A DNA stretch of 23,559 bases from an uncultured Caryophanales bacterium (lineage in GTDB: Bacteria; Bacillota_I; Bacilli_A; RFN20; CAG-288), in NCBI GenBank assembly GCA_905211645.1, contig CAJMBK010000012.1, forward strand, positions 1 to 23,559. Direction: 5' to 3'. A program made the position numbers and the translations under genes. A model generated the notes under the pieces. It was not told where the DNA came from. It searched no databases and saw only the letters and a list, made by a program, of their open reading frames with translations. Shown here piece after piece: positions 1-5,688 of this stretch; position 1 is the first letter of the stretch; each line of letters starts with the position of its first letter.

Positions 1-2
1 AA

Positions 3-38
3 AAGTGTACATTCTTATCTTGAAGATTTTGTACACTT
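3..38. repeat. Inverted repeat / hairpin at window edge
   Basis: Nine-base arms (AAGTGTACA at 3-11, TGTACACTT at 30-38) enclose 18 bases that hold a smaller inverted repeat (ATCT/AGAT). Read on the minus strand the stem is followed by TTTT up to the window edge, so it could be a terminator for transcription leaving the IS30 element. It could also be the end of another mobile element. The edge prevents a decision. Confidence 0.45.
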
Positions 39-190
39 AGATTTTAAAATTAATACAATAACCTTGAAATTGAAGTTTTAACAATGTTTTTTAGGGCTTT
101 TGTTATAATAAATCACACGGCAAAAGGTGACCAAAAACGAAAATCAGCTATTAACGTAAATGGTCAAATAAAAGGAAAATCATTATAAGT
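39..190. other. Gene-free stretch left of the IS element
   Basis: No convincing reading frame is present. The one notable signal is a plus-strand extended -10 sequence, TGTTATAAT at 101-109 (TATAAT at 104-109). The best -35 candidate, TTAACA at 78-83, sits 20 bases upstream, which is too far for a normal spacer. If real, this promoter points into the IS30 element, antisense to its transposase, and may be left over from a gene that the insertion interrupted. That reading is speculative. Confidence 0.3.
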
Positions 191-215
191 TTGTTCTCTT
201 GTTGCCGGTTCATTT
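191..215. repeat. IS30 left terminal inverted repeat
   Basis: This is the partner of 1476-1500 and contains TCTTGTTGCCGGTTCATTT, against TCTTGTTGCC-GTTCATTT in the right arm. Confidence 0.7.
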
Positions 216-1453
216 TAGTAGAGAAGACTTGCAGTTAAATTGACATCTTTGGGTTCAATTTTATAGATGTCGAATAGCTTTGCAATTTCTTCTCCGAATT
301 TTTCTACAAATAACTCATAAGGCGTTTTTACACCTAATGATTCACGAATATAACTGTTTATGTGTGAGAAAAGTAAGTTTAAGTCTTCCGGGGTAATGTT
401 ATCTAAGGTTGTTGATTTAGGAATGACATACCTAATTAACTCATGGTTTCTTTCACACTCAGCTTTGTGATAAGACTTGTAAGGATCTGTGTAAAATACT
501 TTTACATTCTCTGGAACGGATTCGATGAGATAAAATTTTTCGAATTCTGTTCCATTATCACAAAGATTTATTTTAAAAATCTCAGCAAACTTGTCACCTA
601 ATTTTTCTTTCAATTGAGAAATTACTGCATTAAGCGAAGCAGAAACACCTTTTTCAATTTTAAATCCTATTTGAAAATTTGTTTCCATATGAATAATGGT
701 TAACATTGCAGTTTTATCAGTAATTTTTCCGATAACACTATCAAATTGAAAGACATTTCCGGTTCCATGTTGCTCAATTTCTTGTAAATAGCAATCGTGA
801 GTTCTGCCAGTTAAACGTTTGGCATCTAAACGGATTCTTTTAACTTTTTTGTCTCTTCTGCGGGAATATCTAACGAATCTACGCAAATTATGCAGCTTAA
901 CAGTGAAATAACGTCTCTTAATATACCTTCTTAAGGTTGATAAAGAGATGTTGTTCTTAATCAACTCTTGTGAATTGTAGATATGAAATAATCCTTGACC
1001 TTTATTAATGACACAATCATATAAAATTACATCGATTTTATTGATTAATTCATCATTGGCTCTAAATTTAGTGATTCTTCTACTTTCAACACGCTTCTTT
1101 TTAGCAAAATCATTTGCGTTAGTAATTCGATAATAACGCTTAAAATTTCTACAGCGTTTCTTATCTTCGCAATTGTTACAAACGTATGGAAATACTTTCA
1201 GTTTTTCGCAAATCTTTTTCTCAAAATTTTTGCAACTTCCATTTATGAATGTATCACGATTTTTACAATTTTTTGTACAATGCGAACATGTTTTTCGTGG
1301 CTCATATTTTATAGAGTTCGTCAGAATTTCTCTATAGATTGTGCTCTCACTTCTACCAATTGACTCTGCAATTTCTTTTAAGCCAGCACTTTGAGCGATA
1401 CCAGTTAAAATATCCTCTCGTTCTTTAGCATTTAATCTCTTATATTTGTTCAT
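215..1453 (-). CDS. IS30-family transposase
   Basis: This is a DDE recombinase that moves the surrounding IS element; at 412 aa it is somewhat longer than many family members. Numbered from the chosen start, an N-terminal helix-turn-helix (about 8-43, with KEIAESIGRSESTIYREI) should bind the terminal repeats. It is followed by an unusual cysteine-rich stretch (about 56-102, eight cysteines in CxxC-like spacings) that may bind metal. The catalytic core shows D238 (FQFDSV), D299 (LCDNGTEF) and E334 (CERNHELIRY), with the IS30-type PY.SY....E...LIRY.IPK context and a 34-residue D-E spacing. A start 21 bases upstream (1474) is possible, but AAAGGAG lies eight bases before the ATG at 1453, so that start is preferred. 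The frame is intact and plausibly active. Confidence 0.9.
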   Translation of the reverse strand: MNKYKRLNAKEREDILTGIAQSAGLKEIAESIGRSESTIYREILTNSIKYEPRKTCSHCTKNCKNRDTFINGSCKNFEKKICEKLKVFPYVCNNCEDKKRCRNFKRYYRITNANDFAKKKRVESRRITKFRANDELINKIDVILYDCVINKGQGLFHIYNSQELIKNNISLSTLRRYIKRRYFTVKLHNLRRFVRYSRRRDKKVKRIRLDAKRLTGRTHDCYLQEIEQHGTGNVFQFDSVIGKITDKTAMLTIIHMETNFQIGFKIEKGVSASLNAVISQLKEKLGDKFAEIFKINLCDNGTEFEKFYLIESVPENVKVFYTDPYKSYHKAECERNHELIRYVIPKSTTLDNITPEDLNLLFSHINSYIRESLGVKTPYELFVEKFGEEIAKLFDIYKIEPKDVNLTASLLY

Positions 1454-1475
1454 TTGTATTCTCCTTTCATTCATT

Positions 1476-1500
1476 AAATGAACGGCAACAAGAGCAATAA
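1476..1500. repeat. IS30 right terminal inverted repeat
   Basis: This is the partner of 191-215. It lies just upstream of the transposase ribosome binding site. Confidence 0.7.
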
Positions 1501-1520
1501 TATTTTACGTGTTTGCAAAT

Positions 1521-1548
1521 GAAAAATAGAACACCAAGAGGTGTTCTA
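1521..1548 (-). terminator. Intrinsic terminator (second, minus strand)
   Basis: A perfect nine-base-pair stem (TAGAACACC / GGTGTTCTA, loop of four) is followed on the minus strand by ATTTTTC. It lies about 100 bases beyond the first terminator of the lipoprotein gene and probably backs it up, shielding the IS element from read-through. Confidence 0.7.
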
Positions 1549-1624
1549 AGCAGATTTGTTTTTTATTGCGCTAACCTTGAAACTTAACTAAGTTCATAAT
1601 TTTTTCATCCCAAGAATTTTCTTA

Positions 1625-1650
1625 CAAAAAATTGCTCCCGAAGGAGCAAT
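1625..1650 (-). terminator. Intrinsic terminator of the ECF/lipoprotein cassette
   Basis: ATTGCTCC and GGAGCAAT pair around a TTCG tetraloop (minus strand), followed by TTTTTTG. It starts seven bases past the lipoprotein stop codon. Confidence 0.9.
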
Positions 1651-1657
1651 CTTGTAA

Positions 1658-2617
1658 TTAAATCTCTTTATAGGAAACTGTGTTTTCAGTTTCAACCTTT
1701 TCGAAAAGAAGAACTTCTTCTTGATCGGTGTCATCATCTTCAAATTCAACTCTGAATCTTGTTGCATTTGAATTTCTATCGACGAATTTGAAAACTTCGT
1801 ATTCGTGGTTGTTAATTCTGAATTCAATTTGATTTGCATCTTCACTTTCAAGTTCAATTTCAAATGAGTAGCTAGGATGTCTGAAATTCTTGTTGTAGAG
1901 TTCATAACTAATTTCGTAGCTTGTTTCCCTGCCTTCAATTTCAGTTTCTTCTTCAACTTCGACGTAGGAGTCAGCAGAGATGAACATTCTTAATTTTCTT
2001 TCAGTTTCAATTTCGTCATCTTCTTTCTCTTCAGCCAATTTACTTTCGAATGGGAAACCTTTATCAAAGTTTAAATTGCCTTCTGCATCTTTTTCTTCAT
2101 TCAAGAAGGAGATACCTTTGATATATTGGATAGTTTCAATTTCAAATTCATCTCTATCCCAATCGTCATCTCTTGTTAATGAATCATGTTGCCAGTTACC
2201 TTCTGCTTCAACTCTTTCAAATTTATCAGCTGAAGAATAATATAAGGTGTAAACTTGGTCATCAGCAAGATGATAGGTTTCCTTAGTATCTAAGATGACA
2301 CCGTTGAAATCGATATTGACACTTTCGATTGTTGATTCAATTTCAATGGAACCTTTTGTCATAAGCATATCCATAGTTTGAAGATTATCACTGATTTCTT
2401 CTTTTACAGAAGGATCAACTCTGTTATTAACTTTCTTTAAAGAGCTGAATGAAGCAGTACTTGCATTTTGGATGACATTCATTGCTGAGATTGCTTGAAT
2501 CTTCAATGTGGTTTCACTTGATGCAAAACCGTTGACTGTATCGTTGTTATTATCAGTGCAGCTAGCTAAACCAGTTAAACCTAATAATGCGAGACCTAAT
2601 GTAAATAATTTTTTCAT
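1658..2617 (-). CDS. Acidic secreted lipoprotein, ectodomain paralogue of the adjacent anti-sigma-like protein
   Basis: This 319-aa protein starts with a lipoprotein signal peptide: KK at 2-3, a hydrophobic core, and the lipobox LASC with the lipidated cysteine at 20. After a short N/D-rich linker come a helical-looking part (about 40-88) and a long region of alternating hydrophobic and acidic residues that looks beta-rich (about 90-310). I do not recognise a named family. Residues about 101-130 and 209-304 resemble the outer part of the neighbouring membrane protein (YTLYY/FTLYY, FISAD/FINAD, then matching strand patterns), so the two probably descend from one domain. GGAGG lies eight bases before the ATG. 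The gene has its own promoter, identical in motif to that of the sigma gene. Likely role, inferred: a lipid-anchored surface component or ligand sink of the sigma/anti-sigma circuit. Function is unproven. Confidence 0.75.
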   Translation of the reverse strand: MKKLFTLGLALLGLTGLASCTDNNNDTVNGFASSETTLKIQAISAMNVIQNASTASFSSLKKVNNRVDPSVKEEISDNLQTMDMLMTKGSIEIESTIESVNIDFNGVILDTKETYHLADDQVYTLYYSSADKFERVEAEGNWQHDSLTRDDDWDRDEFEIETIQYIKGISFLNEEKDAEGNLNFDKGFPFESKLAEEKEDDEIETERKLRMFISADSYVEVEEETEIEGRETSYEISYELYNKNFRHPSYSFEIELESEDANQIEFRINNHEYEVFKFVDRNSNATRFRVEFEDDDTDQEEVLLFEKVETENTVSYKEI

Positions 2618-2648
2618 ATCTGTATCCTCCGTAATTTACTTTAGTTAC

Positions 2649-2680
2649 TATAAATACGAATAAGAATTTGCTTTTATTGG
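2649..2680 (-). promoter_or_regulatory. Putative ECF sigma promoter of the lipoprotein gene
   Basis: On the minus strand CCAATA (2675-2680) is followed after exactly 15 bases by TCGTATTTATA (2649-2659). The same two blocks with the same spacing occur upstream of the sigma gene. Counted to the CGTA core the spacer is 16, as in the known Bacillus SigW-type pattern TGAAAC-N16-CGTA. The CGTA core ends 37 bases before the lipoprotein ATG. Confidence 0.75.
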
Positions 2681-2687
2681 AATTATT

Positions 2688-3803
2688 TTAATTTTTTGTA
2701 ATTTTTAATCCAGAAGTTGTGGTGTAGGTTCTAACTGAGTAATCTTGGGAGTATTCCAAAGTGATTCTAAAATCGAAATCATCAAGTTCATCAGACTCAT
2801 ATTCAACTTCAAATGTATATTTATTAGGTGATAACTGTTTGATATTTTGGAATTGTATCTCTTTTTCATTCTCTTTCTCAACCGAGACTTCAAGTTCGTC
2901 ATTTTCAAACTCATATTCAACTTTATATGAGAATCTTTCTTCACGAAGAGCTCTTTCATCCTTATATATAGAATAAGAATACTTCTCTTCAGATTCGTTT
3001 TCTTCAGTTTCACTCTCTTTTTGGATGACTTTTATAGGTTCGTTTGGATCATCAGCATTGATGAAGATTCCCTGTAGCTCAATTTCAGTTTCATCTTCAT
3101 CATTTTCTGATTCGTTGATAAAGTGAGTTTTATAAACGGAACCGTTGTAATCGTAATAACCATTTAAACTTTCTAAAACTTCGTCACTTCCATCGTATCT
3201 TGTATCCTGGTTGTAATAAAGTGTGAAACTTAAATCGGTTGAAACCATCTTATATTTGAAGGTTTCACCTCTAAATTCAAAACCAATTTCATTGGTTTCA
3301 ATAGTGGTATTTAAATTTGGGAAGATAAATTGAGTTTGAATACCCTTTTGGATATTTTCATATTCATTAACAACTTCTTCAAAAGCGGTTTTTTCTGCAT
3401 TTTGGTTAAAGTCATTTCTCATTTTAATTAAGGCTTTAGTGCTATCTTGACTATCGTTAAAATTGAAATTAGTAAAGGAGAAAACATCCCTAGCAAGACT
3501 TTCTTGATAGGATTGAGTAAGGATGATATTTTGTTGACCACCATGGTCATTCACATTTAAACCAACAACCAATCCAACAGTCAAAGCAGAAATTGCCACT
3601 GTGGAAGAAAGACCACCAAATAATGCATATTTCTTATTGAACTTCTTCTGTTGTTTCTTCTCTGCTGCAACTTCTTCATTGTATTTATTCAAGATATCAT
3701 CAGCTGAAAGTTTAATCTGATAATTATTGGAAAAGTCGCCAAATTTTTGCTTGATATCAGCATCATTTTCAACTTGATATTTCTCATCGAGCAAATTCTT
3801 CAT
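2688..3803 (-). CDS. Single-pass membrane protein, probable anti-sigma factor with acidic sensor ectodomain
   Basis: This 371-aa protein has an N-terminal cytoplasmic segment of about 58 residues, charged and lysine-rich near the membrane (KKQQKKFNKK). One membrane helix follows (about 59-83, GGLSSTVAISALTVGLVVGL), then a large outer domain to the C-terminus. The outer domain is very rich in Glu/Asp in alternating, strand-like patterns. The start overlaps the end of the sigma gene by 20 bases, with AAAGGAG inside the sigma reading frame, so the two are translationally coupled. Topology and position point to an anti-sigma factor that would hold the sigma factor through its N-terminal tail. The HxxxCxxC motif of zinc anti-sigma factors is absent (there are no cysteines in the tail), so this would be a non-ZAS type. 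The ectodomain resembles the adjacent lipoprotein. Function is inferred from context. Confidence 0.7.
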   Translation of the reverse strand: MKNLLDEKYQVENDADIKQKFGDFSNNYQIKLSADDILNKYNEEVAAEKKQQKKFNKKYALFGGLSSTVAISALTVGLVVGLNVNDHGGQQNIILTQSYQESLARDVFSFTNFNFNDSQDSTKALIKMRNDFNQNAEKTAFEEVVNEYENIQKGIQTQFIFPNLNTTIETNEIGFEFRGETFKYKMVSTDLSFTLYYNQDTRYDGSDEVLESLNGYYDYNGSVYKTHFINESENDEDETEIELQGIFINADDPNEPIKVIQKESETEENESEEKYSYSIYKDERALREERFSYKVEYEFENDELEVSVEKENEKEIQFQNIKQLSPNKYTFEVEYESDELDDFDFRITLEYSQDYSVRTYTTTSGLKITKN

Positions 3804-4323
3804 ACGATATCTCCTTTCTTATCTTTTTGATGGAAGCGTTGTAGGTGTATAAAATGCTTCCTAGTGGTTTTTTTAGCTCTAAGGCTATCTCCTGGAAAGT
3901 TAATTCCGAGAGAACATGAAGGGTAAAAACTTCATATTCGTGTTTATTAAGTATCTTAGAAATCCTAGAAAGTAGGATTTTCATATCCATAGCATCATGA
4001 CTATCATGATGATGGATATTCTCTCTGTAATCATTATCATCGAGTTCAACAACTCGGTTATTTTTTTTGAAGTAATCGAGAGTTAAATTCCTACTTATCA
4101 TAATCAGATAACCCAGAATACTTTTAGTTTTATCTACTTTTTCAATATTATGTAGAAACTTAACGTAGCTATCCTGCATCAGGTCTTCCGCTAAAGTTTC
4201 ATTACGAGTTAACGATAAAATGTTGTAAAAGACCGATCTTTTCGTCAATTCATAGAATTCTGAAAAGTATGACAATTCTTTTTGTTGCATCTTATCGATT
4301 AAAAATATTAATCGTTCCTGCAT
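3784..4323 (-). CDS. ECF-type RNA polymerase sigma factor
   Basis: The 179-aa protein has the two-domain layout of group 4 sigma factors. Region 2 (about 20-90) includes AEDLMQDSYVKF (45-56) for core and -10 contacts and the GYLIMISRNLTLDYFKKNNR segment. After a short His/Asp-rich linker (97-112) comes region 4 (about 113-172) with the helix-turn-helix LTFQEIALELKKPLGSILY that reads the -35. Regions 1.2 and 3 of housekeeping sigma factors are absent. It ends in TGA, overlapping the downstream membrane protein by 20 bases. An AGAGG precedes the ATG by ten bases. The gene is preceded by the same bipartite promoter found at the lipoprotein gene, which suggests autoregulation. This looks like a stress- or surface-responsive regulator, with the signal unknown. 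Confidence 0.88.
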   Translation of the reverse strand: MQERLIFLIDKMQQKELSYFSEFYELTKRSVFYNILSLTRNETLAEDLMQDSYVKFLHNIEKVDKTKSILGYLIMISRNLTLDYFKKNNRVVELDDNDYRENIHHHDSHDAMDMKILLSRISKILNKHEYEVFTLHVLSELTFQEIALELKKPLGSILYTYNASIKKIRKEISYEEFAR

Positions 4324-4355
4324 AACCTTAAATCCTCTGAATTGATTATACTCAT

Positions 4356-4387
4356 TATAAATACGATTTTACTTAATCAAATATTGG
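4356..4387 (-). promoter_or_regulatory. Putative autoregulatory ECF promoter of the sigma gene
   Basis: On the minus strand CCAATA (4382-4387), 15 bases, then TCGTATTTATA (4356-4366), the same arrangement as at 2649-2680. The CGTA core ends 38 bases before the sigma ATG, against 37 at the lipoprotein gene. A TATAAT within the overlapping ATTTATAATG could additionally serve sigma-A. Confidence 0.75.
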
Positions 4388-4395
4388 TTTTCATG

Positions 4396-4426
4396 AAAAA
4401 AAGTTAAGTTTTTTGGACTTAACTTT
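4396..4426 (-). terminator. Intrinsic terminator after the nitroreductase gene
   Basis: A perfect ten-base stem (AAAGTTAAGT / ACTTAACTTT, loop of seven) runs into a row of T on the minus strand. It begins seven bases past the nitroreductase stop and separates that unit from the sigma promoter. Confidence 0.85.
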
Positions 4427-4432
4427 GTACAA

Positions 4433-4957
4433 TTAACAAACTTTAATATTAGTTTTAATTATTTCATCAAACTTTCTTGATGAATCGTTCTTTTCTCCGT
4501 AACCAAGGATGATTGTATCTAAGATAACTTTATCTTCATTATCGGTTAAAGAGTTAATGAAATCGTAGAGTTCTTTTTCTTTAATCTTACATGTTGCATG
4601 AATCCAGCAGGTTAAAATACCTTTGTTATCTGCTTCCAAAAGGATATTTTCAATTGCTGCACCAACATCTTCGTACAGTTCAACTCTTTCTTTTCTTCCG
4701 TAGCAAACAATGAAGCTCTTTGCTCCGTAGAAAGGATTTCTTCCACATAAGTTGGTGACAATTTCGACAAACTTATCTGCAGTTTCATCGTCGTTAATAA
4801 CTAAGAAGGATAAGTCATGAATATTCATACCGCTAAGAGCAAGTAGTCCTGCTTTGCATAATTCAACTAATGTTTCAGTATCGACTTTTCTACCGTCGTA
4901 TTTTCTTGTCGAACGTCTGGTGTTTATAGAATTGATTGAAGCAACATAATTTTCCAT
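4433..4957 (-). CDS. Nitroreductase-family flavoprotein
   Basis: This is a probable FMN-dependent NAD(P)H oxidoreductase of the nitroreductase fold, 174 aa from the preferred start. The N-terminal INTRRSTRKYDG (about 11-22) is the usual FMN-phosphate binding segment. LALSGMNIHDLSFLVI corresponds to the family's 'PSxxNxQPW' stretch. GAAIENILLEADNKGILTCWI (about 97-117) is the dimer and FMN-contacting helix, and DTIILGYGEK is the typical C-terminal 'GYP' strand. It is on the short side for the family. An ATG at 4993 would add 12 residues, but no binding site precedes it. The ATG at 4957 lies one base past the stop of the upstream 68-aa gene (TAATATG), so translation is probably coupled. The substrate cannot be read from sequence. 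Confidence 0.82.
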   Translation of the reverse strand: MENYVASINSINTRRSTRKYDGRKVDTETLVELCKAGLLALSGMNIHDLSFLVINDDETADKFVEIVTNLCGRNPFYGAKSFIVCYGRKERVELYEDVGAAIENILLEADNKGILTCWIHATCKIKEKELYDFINSLTDNEDKVILDTIILGYGEKNDSSRKFDEIIKTNIKVC

Positions 4958-4958
4958 A

Positions 4959-5165
4959 TTAGTAAATACATAATAGGGTAATTGCAAGAGCAATTAAAAT
5001 TAATAAAAGAACTCCGATAAGTATGTAAAAAGGAAGACGAGCTTTTCTTATTTCACTTTTTGTAGGTTCATTAGCATCAACTGCATTTCTATCACCTGCA
5101 AAAAGAGGGGTAACTTGCTTCTCTTCGTTTTTATCTACAAATATCTGGTTTTTATTTTTACCCAT
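4959..5165 (-). CDS. Small single-pass membrane protein, unknown function
   Basis: This 68-aa product is not one I recognise. Residues 1-43 are polar and charged, with KSEIRKARLP just before the membrane. Residues about 45-67 form one strongly hydrophobic helix ending at the C-terminus, predicting a tail-anchored protein with its N-terminus in the cytoplasm. AAGGAG sits eight bases before the ATG (GGCAAGGAGATTAAT). It is followed without a gap by the nitroreductase gene, so the two form a small operon. A physical partnership, such as membrane tethering of the flavoprotein, is possible but unsupported. Confidence 0.65.
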   Translation of the reverse strand: MGKNKNQIFVDKNEEKQVTPLFAGDRNAVDANEPTKSEIRKARLPFYILIGVLLLILIALAITLLCIY

Positions 5166-5207
5166 ATTAATCTCCTTGCCAATATTATATTAATTTGAGA
5201 GATTAAT
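5166..5207 (-). promoter_or_regulatory. Inverted repeat that could hide the ribosome binding site
   Basis: In the minus-strand RNA ATTAATCTC (plus 5199-5207) can pair with GAGATTAAT (plus 5166-5174), which overlaps the Shine-Dalgarno of the 68-aa gene. A TATAAT lies between the arms (5184-5189) with a poor -35. If that is the promoter, the 5' arm is not transcribed and the repeat would act, if at all, as a DNA operator. Confidence 0.35.
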
Positions 5208-5292
5208 TATCGCTAGAGAAATTGTTAATTTTCTACTAAAACCTAGAAGTGAATCAGATCGGATTTTATTAAGAAAATTCTTATTTTCTTTA

Positions 5293-5321
5293 TTGACATT
5301 CAATTATCCATATCCTATAAT
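5293..5321 (+). promoter_or_regulatory. Consensus sigma-A promoter of the tRNA-Ile gene
   Basis: TTGACA (5293-5298), a 17-base spacer, and TATAAT (5316-5321): a perfect match to consensus in sequence and spacing. Transcription should start near 5328, eight bases before the tRNA. Confidence 0.93.
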
Positions 5322-5335
5322 TTTAGAGCTTGAAT

Positions 5336-5412
5336 GGGTCTATAGCTCAGTTGGTTAGAGCGCGCCCCTGATAAGGACGAGGTCGTAGGTCCGAGCCCTA
5401 CTAGACCCACCA
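5336..5412 (+). tRNA. tRNA-Ile (anticodon GAT), with two unusual positions
   Basis: A 77-nt cloverleaf with CCA encoded. The acceptor stem GGGTCTA/TAGACCC is fully paired, the D arm GCTC/GAGC has G18G19, the anticodon loop is CTGATAA (GAT), the variable loop is AGGTC, and the T stem is GTAGG/CCTAC. Two oddities: the T loop reads TCCGAGC, putting C at position 55 (base 5391) where U/pseudouridine is almost universal, and the anticodon stem CGCCC/GGACG has a C29-A41 mismatch (5365/5377). It stands alone between its own promoter and terminator, away from any rRNA operon in this window. Confidence 0.92.
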
Positions 5413-5423
5413 TTTGTTTTCTA

Positions 5424-5446
5424 ACCCCATAACGGGGTGTTTTTTT
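5424..5446 (+). terminator. Intrinsic terminator of the tRNA gene
   Basis: ACCCC (5424-5428) and GGGGT (5434-5438) form a stem with a five-base loop, followed by G and a run of seven T. Confidence 0.88.
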
Positions 5447-5559
5447 ATGAAAAATTTTAAATGGCAATCATTTTATTTAATCAATAACATAACTAAAAGC
5501 AATGATAATTCTTATGTTAACACGAATCCTTTAACGAACTATATTACATTTTTCTATTG

Positions 5560-5589
5560 AAAAAGCTCCTAACAGCAATTTGTTAGGAG
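5560..5589 (-). terminator. Terminator-like hairpin with no obvious gene
   Basis: CTCCTAACA (5566-5574) and TGTTAGGAG (5581-5589) form a perfect stem with a six-base loop. On the minus strand the stem is followed by C and TTTTT. The nearest upstream minus-strand gene would have to lie within 5590-6000, where no frame is credible. Confidence 0.6.
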
Positions 5590-5604
5590 TAGGATTTAAA
5601 TGTG

Positions 5605-5622
5605 AACAAGTCTAGCAAACAA
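5605..5622. repeat. 18-base direct repeat, copy 1
   Basis: AACAAGTCTAGCAAACAA is repeated exactly at 5671-5688, with starts 66 bases apart. Confidence 0.7.
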
Positions 5623-5670
5623 ATCAACTAAAAGAAAAAGGTGCATAAATGTTCACTATCATTAATGTTC

Positions 5671-5688
5671 AACAAGTCTAGCAAACAA
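5671..5688. repeat. 18-base direct repeat, copy 2
   Basis: This is an exact copy of 5605-5622. It is preceded by ATGTTCA and followed by TCTTGCTGC, so the identity does not extend further. Confidence 0.7.

Larger units (their letters stand above)
191..1500 (-). mobile_element. IS30-family insertion sequence, apparently complete
   Basis: The transposase gene fills almost the whole element. The ends carry imperfect terminal inverted repeats: 191-215 and the reverse complement of 1476-1500 share the block CTCTTGTTGCC and then GTTCATTT, differing by two single-base indels and one mismatch. The transposase stop codon lies at the inner edge of the left repeat. The exact outer ends and any 2-3 bp target duplication cannot be fixed by eye. 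The element sits immediately downstream of the terminators that close the lipoprotein gene, so its insertion has not broken any gene visible to the right. Confidence 0.8.

Noticed and set aside
1594..1956. Frame of 120 codons on the minus strand within the lipoprotein gene region
   Set aside because: It overlaps the lipoprotein gene in another frame, its low-complexity KL/N/S content mirrors that gene's repetitive GAA-rich codons, and it crosses a terminator.
2761..2976. Serine-rich plus-strand frame opposite the anti-sigma gene
   Set aside because: It is the antisense of a Glu-rich coding region, which reads as Ser/Phe. It has no binding site and no family resemblance.
3784..3786. Possible UGA read as tryptophan (Mollicutes code)
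   Set aside because: TGA ends the sigma gene at a sensible length, overlapping the next gene, and tryptophans in conserved ribosomal proteins are TGG, so the standard code applies.
5605..5688. CRISPR array
   Set aside because: There are only two short 18-base repeat copies, no third unit, no palindromic repeat and no cas genes.
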